Shown here one piece after another: positions 50,368 to 59,216 of a stretch of 64,000 nucleotides of DNA. Source of the stretch: Demequina capsici (GTDB lineage: Bacteria > Actinomycetota > Actinomycetes > Actinomycetales > Demequinaceae). Each line of letters opens with the position of its first letter. Position 1 is the stretch's first letter. The position numbers were made by a program, and so were the translations under genes. Under the pieces are notes generated by a model. It was not told where the DNA came from. It worked only from the letters and a program-made list of their open reading frames with translations, and did no database searches. The DNA lies in the NCBI RefSeq assembly GCF_032102965.1, contig NZ_CP134880.1, positions 2,046,001 to 2,110,000 of the forward strand, read 5' to 3'.

Positions 50368-50925
50368 TCAGCGACGGACGTCGTATCGCAGGAACACCAT
50401 GCCGTCGTCGAAGCGCCGCTCCTCCTCGAGACCGAGGTCGAGGCGGAGGCGTGCTGGCAGGAATCTCTGTCCGGCGCCGACGACGATCGGCTGCACGTAC
50501 ATCGACACCTCGTCGACGATTCCCGCTTGCAGGGCCTGCGCGGCGAGCGTGGGGCCGTCGATGGAGACGTCCTTCGACGAGGCGTCCACCAGCGCCCGCA
50601 CTGCCGCCGCGTCGAACGAGCGCTCGACGCGGGTGCGAGGGGTCTCCGGCTCCTCGCGCGTGGTCGAGAAGACGACCTTGTCCGCCGCGCGCCACAGCTC
50701 CCCGTACTCGTGATAGACCTCGGGGTCGCTGGGCTCCGTCGCCATGGTCTGCCACGCCTTCATCACGTCGTACATGCGGCGGCCCATCAGCAAGGTGCCG
50801 ATCGCGCGGGACCGCCCGTTGATGAAGCGGTGCGCCTGCTCTCCCGGCTCGACCCAGCCGATGCCGTCAGGATCGTTCACGAACCCGTCGAGGGACGTGA
50901 TCATCGAGTAGACGAGCCGGCCCAT
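50368..50925 (-). CDS. Dihydrofolate reductase / RibD C-terminal family protein
   Basis: 185 residues. Starts GRLVYSMITSLDGFVNDPDG, with SRAIGTLLMGRRMYDVM and VSIDGPTLAAQALQAG, the DHFR-like NADPH-binding core shared with RibD C-terminal and YwjB/YyaP proteins. Folate reductase activity is not implied; members are generally uncharacterised NADPH reductases. It shares 1 nt with the uraH stop and is the last gene of uraD-uraH-DHFR-like, so it may act on a purine- or pteridine-like ring (inference). Confidence 0.82.
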   Translation of the reverse strand: MGRLVYSMITSLDGFVNDPDGIGWVEPGEQAHRFINGRSRAIGTLLMGRRMYDVMKAWQTMATEPSDPEVYHEYGELWRAADKVVFSTTREEPETPRTRVERSFDAAAVRALVDASSKDVSIDGPTLAAQALQAGIVDEVSMYVQPIVVGAGQRFLPARLRLDLGLEEERRFDDGMVFLRYDVRR

Positions 50926-51257
50926 CAGCTGCCGCGATACGTCGAGTAGGCGAACGGGCTGAGCAGCAGAGGCACGTGGCAGTGCTCCGCGCCCTTCACC
51001 TCGAAGGCGATCTCCACCTCCGGGTAGAAGGTGGCGACCTGCCGCGTCGCGAAGTAGATCCCGGTCTCGAAACGCACCTGATAGACGCCCTTCTCGAGCA
51101 GTTCTGGGCCCAGGTCCCGCACGCGGCCGTCCGCGTCGGTCAGGCCCTGCGCCACCGGCTCCCAGCCTTCGGCGCCGCGACGCGACAACGTGACCGCGAT
51201 CCCCCTGGCGGGCGTTCCGGCCAGCGCGTCCAGCACGTGGGTCGTGACGTGGCTCAT
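50925..51257 (-). CDS. uraH: 5-hydroxyisourate hydrolase (transthyretin-like)
   Basis: 110 residues, the usual length. Signature residues are in THVLDALAGTPARGI (His7), FYPEVEIAF and the C-terminal YSTYRGS motif. It hydrolyses 5-hydroxyisourate, the product of urate oxidase, to OHCU. The gene overlaps uraD by 4 nt (ATGA) and touches the DHFR-like gene. Confidence 0.95.
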   Translation of the reverse strand: MSHVTTHVLDALAGTPARGIAVTLSRRGAEGWEPVAQGLTDADGRVRDLGPELLEKGVYQVRFETGIYFATRQVATFYPEVEIAFEVKGAEHCHVPLLLSPFAYSTYRGS

Positions 51258-51733
51258 GCGAGCGCGTCCTCGTAGGTGGCGCGCAGCCTCAGCAGCGCGA
51301 TCCCGCGCAGCTGGTCGGCCACCTCGGCGAGCTCCGCCGCGTCGTCGTTGCCGAGTCGGCGCTCGATCTCGGCGACGACGTCCGCGCGAGACCGCCCGGC
51401 GGCGCGGATGAGGAACACCCGGCCGAACCGCTTCTCGTAGAGCGCGTTGAGGTCTGCCAGGTGAGCCGCGAGCACCTCGTCGTCGGACTGCGAGGCGGCC
51501 TGCTCCGCGGCGGAGAAGCGGGCCTCGACGCCCTCGCCCTGCGCGCGCTCTCCGATGCGGGGGTGCGCTGCAAGCGCCTCGTCGATCTCCGCCTCGCCGA
51601 GCGGCGTCGCGATGGACACGGCCGCGCGCTCCATCTCCAGCATCGAGTCGAACTCGAGACGCGCCATCTCGGAGGCCCAGCGCTCCACGCGCAGGCAGGC
51701 GAGCAGATCGTCGTGGCTCGGCTTCACTGTCAC
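51254..51733 (-). CDS. uraD: 2-oxo-4-hydroxy-4-carboxy-5-ureidoimidazoline (OHCU) decarboxylase
   Basis: 159 residues, all-helical. The catalytic His is in AAHPRIGE (about H57), with CLRVERWASEM, ARFSAAEQAAS and YEKRFGRVFLIRAAGR typical of the family. It decarboxylates OHCU to S-allantoin. GTG at 51733 is chosen because AGGGGAG lies about 5 nt upstream and family homology begins there; the open frame continues upstream only as non-homologous sequence. It leads the uraD-uraH operon, divergent from the MocA-like gene. Confidence 0.93.
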   Translation of the reverse strand: MTVKPSHDDLLACLRVERWASEMARLEFDSMLEMERAAVSIATPLGEAEIDEALAAHPRIGERAQGEGVEARFSAAEQAASQSDDEVLAAHLADLNALYEKRFGRVFLIRAAGRSRADVVAEIERRLGNDDAAELAEVADQLRGIALLRLRATYEDALA

Positions 51734-51777
51734 AGCATCTCCCCTGGTCTCACGGCGCAAGCGGGGCCTCACGCGCG

Positions 51778-51790
51778 TAGTGTCTCCAGT
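51778..51790 (+). promoter_or_regulatory. Leaderless -10 element of the MocA-like gene
   Basis: TAGTGT (51778-51783) ends 7 nt before the ATG at 51791. Confidence 0.45.
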
Positions 51791-52348
51791 ATGGCAAGGC
51801 ATGTGGCAGGAGCGGTGCTGGCGGCCGGCGCGGGATCCCGCGCGGGCGGACCCAAGGCGTTGCGCCGCACGGACGACGGAACAGCGTGGGTGGACATCGC
51901 GGCGTCGGCACTGCGGGACGCCGGCTGCGATCCGGTGATCGTGGTGCTCGGCGCCCGGGCGTACGAGACCGAGCTCATGGTTCCCGACTGGGCCGAATCG
52001 GTGGTCGCCTGGGACTGGGCCGAGGGCCAGTCCGTGTCGCTGCGCAAGGTCGTCGAGGAGGCCGGCGCGCGAGGCGCGGACGCGCTGCTCGTCACCCTGG
52101 TCGACCTGCCGGGGCAGACGGTCGACGCCGCCCGGCGGGTGCTCGCCGCCGCAGCGGACGACGTCGGGCTGGCGCGCGCGACCTTCGACGGTAGGCCCGG
52201 GCACCCGGTGTACATCGCCCGCGAGCACTGGGGGCCGATGCTGGCCGTGCTCGACGGGGATCACGGCGCGGGCCCATACCTGGCGGCGCACGAGGTGCTC
52301 ACCGTGGACTGCTCCGACCTGGGTGGCGGCTCCGACGTCGACGAGTAG
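51791..52348 (+). CDS. MocA-like molybdenum cofactor nucleotidyltransferase
   Basis: 185 residues. The nucleotide-binding motif AGAVLAAGAGSRAGGPKAL (7-25) defines the MobA/MocA family; VTLVDLPGQTVDAARR carries the metal-binding Asp. MocA makes molybdopterin cytosine dinucleotide for xanthine dehydrogenase-type enzymes, so the gene probably serves the dehydrogenase at 30-33.5 kb. A MobA (guanylyl) or other sugar-nucleotide role is less likely given the context. Leaderless start; divergent from uraD. Confidence 0.85.
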   Translation: MARHVAGAVLAAGAGSRAGGPKALRRTDDGTAWVDIAASALRDAGCDPVIVVLGARAYETELMVPDWAESVVAWDWAEGQSVSLRKVVEEAGARGADALLVTLVDLPGQTVDAARRVLAAAADDVGLARATFDGRPGHPVYIAREHWGPMLAVLDGDHGAGPYLAAHEVLTVDCSDLGGGSDVDE

Positions 52349-52396
52349 GCTCATCGCAGTCGGGGTCGGAGAGGACCCCAGGATCGGGAGAGCACC

Positions 52397-52660
52397 ATGA
52401 AGGCGTGGAGCAAGGGCGAGCTCGGGTTGATGTGGCTCGGCGTCGGAGCCGCACTGGTGGTGACCGCGCCCATCTGGGCGAACGGGCTTCTCACCGTCGT
52501 CGCCGTGGTGCTCGGCGTCGTGGCGCTCGTCTACGGAGGGCTGCTGTCCTGGCAGGGCGTCCGCAAGAGCCCTCTCGAGCGCACCGAGACCTCCGAGGCT
52601 GCGGGCACCGACGCGCAGCGAGGCGAGGCTGAGGGCGGCCCCGCCGACCAGGAGTCCTAG
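52397..52660 (+). CDS. Small two-helix membrane protein of unknown function
   Basis: 87 residues. Two adjacent membrane segments (about 9-26 and 31-52: GLMWLGVGAALVVTAPIW; LLTVVAVVLGVVALVYGGLL) and a hydrophilic acidic tail. Shine-Dalgarno GGGAGAG before ATG 52397. It follows the MocA-like gene by 48 nt and overlaps the convergent PhzF gene by 4 nt. No family recognised. Confidence 0.6.
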   Translation: MKAWSKGELGLMWLGVGAALVVTAPIWANGLLTVVAVVLGVVALVYGGLLSWQGVRKSPLERTETSEAAGTDAQRGEAEGGPADQES

Positions 52661-53499
52661 ACCTCGATCGTCCCCGACACGGCCACCTGCGTGTCGCCGC
52701 CGATCCAGAGGTCGTGGTCGGAGGCCGCGACACGGATCCGACCGTCTCGGCCCAGCGCCGTTCCCTGGCGCGCCACGTACGGGGTGGCGATCCGGCCGGT
52801 GGACGTGAGCCACTGAGCCAGCGACGCGTTGAGGCTGCCGGTGACGGGATCCTCGCGCAGCACTCCTCCGTCGTGGCAGAAGAACGCGCGCACCTCCAGG
52901 GAGAGCTCGGCGCTCGCCGGGTGGAGGCCGGCGACGCCGATGTCCCAGCGGCCGGACGGGGGCGCGGACGGCCTCAGCGCCTGGACCGCTTCGGCATCCT
53001 TGAGCAGCAGGCCCACCCATCCTGGACCGTTGTCCACCCATGCGGCGTCGACGACGTCGTCGGCCGTGATGCCGAGGACGTTGCACACCTCCGCGACGAA
53101 CGCCTCGTCCACCGGTCCGGACCGCAGCAGCTCGGGCGCGGCGAAGGCAAGCGACTCGCCGTCATGGTGGAGCGGGACCAGCCCGACGCCGCACTCCTGG
53201 ACCACACGGCCCGCGATGCGGGGCCTGCCGCCTGCGTCGAGCCACGCGCGCGCGGTGCCCAGGGTCGGATGGCCCGCGAACGGGAGCTCGGTGGACAGGG
53301 AGAAGATGCGCACGCGGTAGTCCGCCGCCGGATCGGTCGGCGCGAGCACGAAGGTGCACTCCGACAGGTTCGTCCACTCGGAGATCCGGACCATCTGCTC
53401 GGTGGTGAGGTCGTCCGCGCCGAGGATCACCGCCACGGGGTTGCCGGAGAAGGGACCGTTGCCGAAGACGTCGACCTGGCGGAAGGGGTGCGTGCTCAT
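52657..53499 (-). CDS. PhzF-family isomerase/epimerase-like protein
   Basis: 280 residues with the two-lobed diaminopimelate-epimerase fold: HPFRQVDVFGNGPFSGNPVA opens it, the catalytic Glu is E47 (WTNLSECTFV), LPFAGHPTLGTA and EDPVTGSLNASLAQWL form the substrate loops. PhzF proteins isomerise trans-2,3-dihydro-3-hydroxyanthranilate in phenazine makers, but most homologues have unknown substrates and no phenazine genes are here. Start ATG 53499 with leaderless TAGCGT (53512-53507). Confidence 0.9.
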   Translation of the reverse strand: MSTHPFRQVDVFGNGPFSGNPVAVILGADDLTTEQMVRISEWTNLSECTFVLAPTDPAADYRVRIFSLSTELPFAGHPTLGTARAWLDAGGRPRIAGRVVQECGVGLVPLHHDGESLAFAAPELLRSGPVDEAFVAEVCNVLGITADDVVDAAWVDNGPGWVGLLLKDAEAVQALRPSAPPSGRWDIGVAGLHPASAELSLEVRAFFCHDGGVLREDPVTGSLNASLAQWLTSTGRIATPYVARQGTALGRDGRIRVAASDHDLWIGGDTQVAVSGTIEV

Positions 53500-53512
53500 G
53501 CGGATCACGCTA
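53500..53512 (-). promoter_or_regulatory. Leaderless -10 element of the PhzF gene
   Basis: On the minus strand TAGCGT (53512-53507), 7 nt, then ATG at 53499. Confidence 0.5.
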
Positions 53513-53686
53513 GCCGGAGGAATCGGTGCAGGTGCGAGCTCGAGTGGCACCGAACCGGTTGACCTTCCGGTCCGACTTCCGTAGGGTCTGGCGGAGGCGT
53601 CGGGTGCGATGGGGCTCGCGGCGCCGTTTTCTTTGCCCGGATCCGGGCGTATCCGCCCGCGCCGACCGCGCATCCGGTCCGGTGCG

Positions 53687-54991
53687 TCAGGCGAGGTCGC
53701 GGGCCAGGTCCAGCACCGCCGCCTCGAAGGCATCGAGCGCGAGCGCCACGTCCCCCTCGATCACCGACTCGTCCTTGTGATGCGAGATCCCGCCGCCGCA
53801 ACGGATGAACAGCATCGCGTAGTCCGTCAGCGAGGCCACTGCCATCGCGTCGTGGCCCGCCTTGGACAGCAGCTCGAGCGGGTCCGGATCGCCGGTCGCC
53901 GCGATGCCGGCCCGGATCGCCTGCGCGAGCCTGTCGCCGACCACGGTGGCCCGCGCGTCGTGCCTCTCCACGGACTCGAACGTGAGCCCGCGCGCCGCCG
54001 CGATCTTGTCGGCATGCTCCTGGACCAGGTCCCAGACCCGGTCCCGCAGCTCGTCGGTCTCGGCACGCAGGTCGAGCGAGAACTCGGCGCGACCAGGGAT
54101 GACGTTCGCCGCTCCAGGGTACGCCTGCATGCGCCCGACGGTGCCGATCGCGCCGTTGTCGCGGGACAGCGACTCGATGGCCGTCACGAGCTCGGAGGCG
54201 CCGAGCAGCGCATCGCGCCGGCGCCCGTACGGCATCCCACCTGCGTGGCCAGCCTCCCCGATCATGGTCAGGTCGAAGCGGCGGGCGCCCATGATGCCGG
54301 TCACCACGCCCAGGGCCCGGTCGGCATCCTCGAGGAGCGGGCCCTGCTCGATGTGCGCCTCCAGATAGCCGAGCACCTTCTCGCGGGGCAGCGCCGCCTC
54401 CTCGATCCTGGCAGGATCCAGGCCGAACGCCTCGAACGCGGTGCGCAGCGAGATGCCCTGAGCATCCCGCAGCTCCCACCACGAGTCCTGCCACGTGCCT
54501 GCGACGGCGCACGACCCGAGGAGGGTGCGCCCGAAGCGGGTGCCCTCCTCGTCCGCGAAGCCGAGCACCTCGACGCCGAACGGCAGCTCGACGCCCTTGG
54601 ACTCGAGGCGACCCACCACGGCGATCGCCATGAGCGTGCCGAGGATGCCGTCGTACCTGCCCGCGCCGGGGACTGTGTCCAGGTGCGACGCGAGGAGGAG
54701 GACGGGAGAGTCGTCGGCGGGGCCTGCGAGGGTGCCGCGCTGGTTGCCCGCGGCGTCCTGCCACGGCTCGAGCCCGGCCTCCGCCATCCACTCCCCCACG
54801 GTCCAGTTGGTGCGGGCGTGCTCGGCCGTCAGGTACGACCGTTCGATCGCGCCGACGCGGGAGCTGTGGGTGGCAAGGATGTCACAGCGCGCGAGGATCT
54901 CCTGCGCGGAGAAGGGCACGGCATCGTCGGGCTCGTCGGGCGACGACGCGGACGCGACGACACCGGGCGCGACGTACGGCGGGACGGTCAT
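53687..54991 (-). CDS. pucF: Allantoate amidohydrolase (M20 family)
   Basis: 434 residues. Metal ligands H103 and D114 (SHLDTVPGAGRYDGILG), E148/E149 (FADEEGTRFG), a His in EAHIEQGP and a His near GGGISHHKDES. The GGISHHKDE region and DEEGTRF are characteristic of allantoate amidohydrolase/hydantoinase-type carbamoylases. It converts allantoate to ureidoglycine, CO2 and ammonia. It overlaps pucG by 4 nt (ATGA), which fixes the ATG at 54991; the frame is open far upstream but that part lies inside pucG. Confidence 0.9.
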   Translation of the reverse strand: MTVPPYVAPGVVASASSPDEPDDAVPFSAQEILARCDILATHSSRVGAIERSYLTAEHARTNWTVGEWMAEAGLEPWQDAAGNQRGTLAGPADDSPVLLLASHLDTVPGAGRYDGILGTLMAIAVVGRLESKGVELPFGVEVLGFADEEGTRFGRTLLGSCAVAGTWQDSWWELRDAQGISLRTAFEAFGLDPARIEEAALPREKVLGYLEAHIEQGPLLEDADRALGVVTGIMGARRFDLTMIGEAGHAGGMPYGRRRDALLGASELVTAIESLSRDNGAIGTVGRMQAYPGAANVIPGRAEFSLDLRAETDELRDRVWDLVQEHADKIAAARGLTFESVERHDARATVVGDRLAQAIRAGIAATGDPDPLELLSKAGHDAMAVASLTDYAMLFIRCGGGISHHKDESVIEGDVALALDAFEAAVLDLARDLA

Positions 54992-56217
54992 GCGGTCGCC
55001 TCCGCATAGACCCGGTAGGCCTCGTCGACCCCGCCGCCTGCCGGCAGGCCGAAGCCCTCCCGACGCAGCACGGACTCGAGCGCCGCGAGCGTGGTGAGCA
55101 CGGCATCCTGGCGGGCGTTGCAGCCCATGGTGCCGATGCGCCACACCTTCCCGTGCAGCGGCCCGAAGGATGTGCCGATCTCGATGCCGAAGTCCTGCAG
55201 CAGGTGACCGCGCACGGCCTCGCCATCCACGCCGTCCGGGATCACGACTCCGACGATGTTCGTCATCTTGTGCTCCACGTCGCCGAACACCCCCAGGCCG
55301 AGCCCGCGGACGCCGGCCATCATTGCCCGGCCGTGCACCAGATGCCGGGCCTGGAACCGTTCGAGGCCCTCCTCGAGCACGATGCGGGCGCACTCGCGGG
55401 CGCCGTACAGCATGGTGGTGGCCTCGGTGTGGTGGTTGAGCCGGCGCTCGGACCAGTAGTCGAAGACCATCGACATGTCGAAGTAGTTGGAGCGGATGGG
55501 GTGCGATGCGACGGCGTCGCCCTCCGCCCGGAGGCCGGCCTCGATGCTCTTGCGCGAGTTGATCACGGCCTCGGCGTGGGCGGAGAACGTCACGGGGGCG
55601 GAGCCCGACGGTCCGCCCAGGCACTTCTGGAGCCCACCGGTGGCGATGTCCACGCCCCACGCGTCGGTGAGGAACTCGTTGCCGCCGATCGTCGCCGTGA
55701 CGTCGGCATAGAGCAGGGTGCCGTAGCGCTGACACAGGTCGGAGAGGCCGTCGAAGGGCTGGACGACGGTGGTGGATGTGTCTCCGTGGACGACGGCGAG
55801 CAGCTTGGGCTGGACCTTCTCCATCGCGTCGGCGATCAGCTCGTACGGCGCGACCTGACCCCACGGCACCTCGACCGTGTGGACCTCGGCACCGCACCGT
55901 TGTGCGATCTCCACGAGCAGATGCCCGAACCGACCCATCACCGGCACGAGCACCTTGTCACCGGGTTCGAGCACGGAGACGAACGCGGCCTCGATCCCGC
56001 CTCGCGACGTGGAGTCCACCAGCAGGGTCTGCCGGTGGGAGGTGACGAACACTCGCCGGTAGAGCTCCATGACCTCGTTCATCGCGTGGGTCATGAACGG
56101 GTCGTACTGACCTACAAGCGCGGCAGACATCGCGCGCAGCACGCGAGGGTCGGCGTTGATGGGGCCGGGCCCCATGAGCAGACGTGACGGCGGGTTCAGC
56201 GGCCCCGGCAGGGTCAT
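54988..56217 (-). CDS. pucG: (S)-ureidoglycine-glyoxylate aminotransferase (class V)
   Basis: 409 residues. PLP-binding Lys198 (GGLQKCLGGPSGSAPVTF), LLMGPGPINADPRVLRAM at the N-terminus and VDSTSRGGIEAAF are class V aminotransferase features shared with alanine-glyoxylate aminotransferase. Coupling to allantoate amidohydrolase, as in Bacillus pucGF, points to PucG: ureidoglycine plus glyoxylate to oxalurate plus glycine. Oxalurate could then go to the amidase encoded just upstream. A serine/alanine-glyoxylate activity is the alternative. A GlnR-like box lies 50-65 bp upstream. Confidence 0.88.
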   Translation of the reverse strand: MTLPGPLNPPSRLLMGPGPINADPRVLRAMSAALVGQYDPFMTHAMNEVMELYRRVFVTSHRQTLLVDSTSRGGIEAAFVSVLEPGDKVLVPVMGRFGHLLVEIAQRCGAEVHTVEVPWGQVAPYELIADAMEKVQPKLLAVVHGDTSTTVVQPFDGLSDLCQRYGTLLYADVTATIGGNEFLTDAWGVDIATGGLQKCLGGPSGSAPVTFSAHAEAVINSRKSIEAGLRAEGDAVASHPIRSNYFDMSMVFDYWSERRLNHHTEATTMLYGARECARIVLEEGLERFQARHLVHGRAMMAGVRGLGLGVFGDVEHKMTNIVGVVIPDGVDGEAVRGHLLQDFGIEIGTSFGPLHGKVWRIGTMGCNARQDAVLTTLAALESVLRREGFGLPAGGGVDEAYRVYAEATA

Positions 56218-56266
56218 CGCTCCTCCAAGAGATGTTGATGAGACCTACACAGTCTGAACCACGAAC

Positions 56267-56282
56267 GTTTCGCAGGCGTTTC
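56267..56282 (-). promoter_or_regulatory. Candidate GlnR box upstream of pucGF
   Basis: On the minus strand GAAAC-n6-GAAAC, matching the GlnR half-site spacing; centred about 57 bp upstream of pucG. Seen also between the importer and xanthine dehydrogenase operons in weaker form. Confidence 0.45.
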
Positions 56283-56381
56283 ACATCGCCCACCACGCGC
56301 ACGCAGCGCCCCGCTCCACGAGATGGCCAGGGTTCCGCGCGAGGCTCACGTCCTGCGCGAGGCTCACACCGTGCGCGAGGC

Positions 56382-57950
56382 TCACCCCCTGCGCAGCGCC
56401 CTGTCCCACGCGAGCGCGGTCTCGATCAGCGACAGGTCCGAGCCGCGCGGTCCCACGAGGCACGCGCCCACCGGTCCGCCAGGGGTCAGCATCCACGGCA
56501 CGGACAGCGCTGGCCGCCCGGTGAGGCCCGCGATCGCGGTCATCGACAGCGTCGCCTCGCGCACGTCCTGCAGGTAGCCAGGGTCGGCGTCGAGCCGCGG
56601 CGCCGACGAGGCCGCCGACGGCAGCACCAGGATCGCGGACCCGAGCGCCTCGTCGATCTCCTGCGCGAGTGCGGACACCTCCAGCAGCCCCTCCGCCTCC
56701 TGCTCGGGCGTGACGGAGGCCGCGAACGCGAACCGCTCCTCGACGTCCGGCGCCACGGCGCCAGGGTGGGTGGACACCCATGCACCGTCCGACCGCCACG
56801 CCTCAGCTGACTGGGTCACCCGAAACGCCTGGTAGAGGCGTGTGAGCTCGGGAAGGTCCACGGGTGACAGGCTGACGTGCACCTCGAGTCGCTGCAGCAG
56901 CTCATGGAATGCCTGCCGCACCTCGGGCTTCACGACCGCGCCCACCTGCGGGGAGGCGAGCACCACGTCGTCCACGTCGACGCCAGGGTCGCCAGGGAAC
57001 GATGCCGTCGCCGCCGCGAGCAGGGTCTCGCCGTCACGCGTGAGCCAGCCGACCGTGTCGTACCTGGGAGCGAGCGGCGCGACGCCCTCGAGGCTGATCG
57101 CCCCGTGAGTCGTCCGCAGGCCCCAGAGCCCCTGGTACGACGCAGGCACCCGGATCGAGCCCGCCGTGTCGGACCCGAGCCCGATGCTCGCCTGTCCGAG
57201 GGCGACGGCGGACGCCGGGCCGGACGAGGACCCGCCCGGGATCGTGCCAGGCGCGGCCGGGTTGGGCGGCGTGCCGTAATCCGGGTTGAGCCCCGCGATC
57301 GAGTACGCGAACTGGTCGGTCTGCGCGATGCCGACGATGTCGGCACCCGCATCGAGCAGCGCTTGCACGGACGGCGCGCTCACCGCCTGCACCGGAGCCT
57401 CGGCGAGGTAGGCGCGCACGCCCACGCCGATGCGCTGGCCCGCGACCGCGTACAGGTCCTTGACGGCGATCGTCTGGCCCGCGAGCGGACCCGCGGCCGC
57501 ACCCGGGACCAGCGGTGAGCCGACCACGCGCCAGACGCGCGCGTCGATCGCCTTGGGGGACGCGGTCACATGGGCGGCGACGATCCGCCATCCAGAGCCG
57601 GGCCCGTCCGCAGCGTCGGCGGCGAAGCGCCACAGCTGCGTCACCAGCCCGCGCCCCCCTGCGTGAGGGGCGTTGACCGACGTGGCCAGCCAGTCCTCAC
57701 CTGCAGGCGTCAGGCGGAGCTCCACCAGCCGGCGCGGCCCGATGCCCCCGCGCACGCCTCGGAACGCCGTGATCGCCTCATGACCCACGAGCAGCCCCGC
57801 AGCGTCGCCGCGGAGCGTGTCGGGCCCTGGCGCGAAGAACGCCGCGAGCGCCTTCTGGTCGTCGGCGACGAGCGCCGCCTCGTACGCACGGATGGCGTCG
57901 ACGAGAGCGTCAGGCGCGACCGCGCCCGCCGCCACCTCGATGTGGGTCAT
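56382..57950 (-). CDS. AtzH/HpxZ-like domain fused to amidase (AtzE/HpxY-like)
   Basis: 522 residues. Residues 1-135 form an AtzH/HpxZ (DUF3225, SnoaL-like) domain: AIRAYEAALVADDQKALAAF, LVTQLWRFAADAAD and WRIVAAHVT. Residues ~145-522 are an amidase-signature domain with the triad K164 (IAVKDLYAVAG), S241 (PGGSSSGPAS) and S265 (DTAGSIRVPAS). In Klebsiella hpxXYZ and in the cyanuric-acid atz genes these are separate proteins; here they are fused. A role in oxalurate, oxamate or biuret-like amide hydrolysis is likely, consistent with PucG product. It overlaps the formamidase gene by 4 nt. Confidence 0.83.
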   Translation of the reverse strand: MTHIEVAAGAVAPDALVDAIRAYEAALVADDQKALAAFFAPGPDTLRGDAAGLLVGHEAITAFRGVRGGIGPRRLVELRLTPAGEDWLATSVNAPHAGGRGLVTQLWRFAADAADGPGSGWRIVAAHVTASPKAIDARVWRVVGSPLVPGAAAGPLAGQTIAVKDLYAVAGQRIGVGVRAYLAEAPVQAVSAPSVQALLDAGADIVGIAQTDQFAYSIAGLNPDYGTPPNPAAPGTIPGGSSSGPASAVALGQASIGLGSDTAGSIRVPASYQGLWGLRTTHGAISLEGVAPLAPRYDTVGWLTRDGETLLAAATASFPGDPGVDVDDVVLASPQVGAVVKPEVRQAFHELLQRLEVHVSLSPVDLPELTRLYQAFRVTQSAEAWRSDGAWVSTHPGAVAPDVEERFAFAASVTPEQEAEGLLEVSALAQEIDEALGSAILVLPSAASSAPRLDADPGYLQDVREATLSMTAIAGLTGRPALSVPWMLTPGGPVGACLVGPRGSDLSLIETALAWDRALRRG

Positions 57951-59065
57951 GCGTCGCTCCTCACCGGCGCGTCCGGCGCCTCGAAGTCAGCCTTACGGAT
58001 CATCGCATGCGCGCCGCACACGAGGTCAACCACCTGCGAGATGCGCAGGTCGGTGGCGGCGGACAGGTACGCGTACGCCAGGTGCGGCTCCATGCCGTGC
58101 CGCGCCGCGAGGATCGCGATCGCCGCGCGGGTGGCCTTGCGGACCGCCTCGTCGAGGTCGGCGTCGATGCCGGTCGGGATCAGGTGGGTGGCGGTCTCGC
58201 CGAGCGGACCGACCAGGTCGCCGAACGCACGCGCTGCCTCCCGCGCGGGGATCAGGTCGAATCGGAGGCGCACCCGAAGCGAGGCCTCGAGCGCGGTGAG
58301 CGCCACCTCCCCGTCACCCTGCGCGAAGTGAGGATCCCCCACGTAGGCGAGCGCGCCGGGCACCTGGATCGGCAGGTAGAGCGTCGTGCCGACCACCAGC
58401 TCCTTGATGTCAATGTTGCCGCCATGCGCGCCCGGCGGGACGGAATGCGCCCGCGCGTCGGTGTCGGTCGCGACGCCCATGATCCCCAGGAACGGCGCCA
58501 GCGGGAACGACACGTCGCGGGGCCCTCCCTCGCGGCGCGGCAGGCGGCCCTTCCACTCTCCCGACGCGTCCGGCGAGATGGGTGCGAACACGGAGACAGC
58601 GTCGACCCCGCCCGCGGGCATCTCACCCGGGAGAGCGCCACGACCGTGCCGGTTGGAGATGACGCCGTACGGCACGCGGGGCGTCGCATCGACCAACGTC
58701 ATGGCGAGCACGTCGCCCGGGCGGGCACCGCGCACCTCGACGGGCCCCGTGATCACGTGAGGGCCGTCGACGGCAGGGTCGCGACGACCGGAACGGGACA
58801 GCAGGACCGCCTCTGTCAGGACATCCTCGGCCGCGACGCCGTGGGACTCGAAGAATGCGGCGGCATCGGACCCCTGGTCCGGCAGCACGCCCTCGTGGCT
58901 GAGCGTGTCGACGATCACCTCGTCGCCCGGGGCGACGGTGAGCACGGGGTCGTCGCCGCGTGCGGGCAGCCGTCCCCAGAACACCGAGCCCGGATCCGCC
59001 GGCACATAGGGAAGCCCCTCGGGCACCCTCTCGCCCGACCTCAGGATCCCGTCGAAGTCGCCCAC
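57947..59065 (-). CDS. Acetamidase/formamidase family protein
   Basis: 372 residues. Family signatures: VISNRHGRGALPGEMP, APFLGIMGVATDTD, GGNIDIKELVVGTTLYLPI and GDPHFAQGDGEVALTALE. It hydrolyses short amides such as formamide to formate and ammonia. Translationally coupled (ATGA) upstream of the HpxZ-amidase fusion, so the two act on related amides, possibly releasing the last ammonia of ureide breakdown. GTG at 59065 is chosen because GGAGG lies 7 nt upstream; GTG at 59092 has none. Confidence 0.88.
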   Translation of the reverse strand: MGDFDGILRSGERVPEGLPYVPADPGSVFWGRLPARGDDPVLTVAPGDEVIVDTLSHEGVLPDQGSDAAAFFESHGVAAEDVLTEAVLLSRSGRRDPAVDGPHVITGPVEVRGARPGDVLAMTLVDATPRVPYGVISNRHGRGALPGEMPAGGVDAVSVFAPISPDASGEWKGRLPRREGGPRDVSFPLAPFLGIMGVATDTDARAHSVPPGAHGGNIDIKELVVGTTLYLPIQVPGALAYVGDPHFAQGDGEVALTALEASLRVRLRFDLIPAREAARAFGDLVGPLGETATHLIPTGIDADLDEAVRKATRAAIAILAARHGMEPHLAYAYLSAATDLRISQVVDLVCGAHAMIRKADFEAPDAPVRSDA

Positions 59066-59216
59066 GCGCAGTCCTCCACCCTGGGCGTGCACGTGCGGGC
59101 CGGGGTGCCCGCACCGCGCCGTGCCCTACTCTGGCGCTACGAGACTACCGCCGTCGCGTGGCCGCGCCCCGTCCGGGCCTGCGCCGCCCGCGCCCTGTCC
59201 CCACCAGGAGGAACCC

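Noticed and set aside
51734..53086. Upstream extension of the uraD frame
   Set aside because: No homology, overlaps the MocA-like and PhzF genes; a Shine-Dalgarno supports GTG at 51733.
54992..55897. Upstream extension of the pucF frame
   Set aside because: Lies wholly within pucG; the ATGA overlap fixes the start at 54991.
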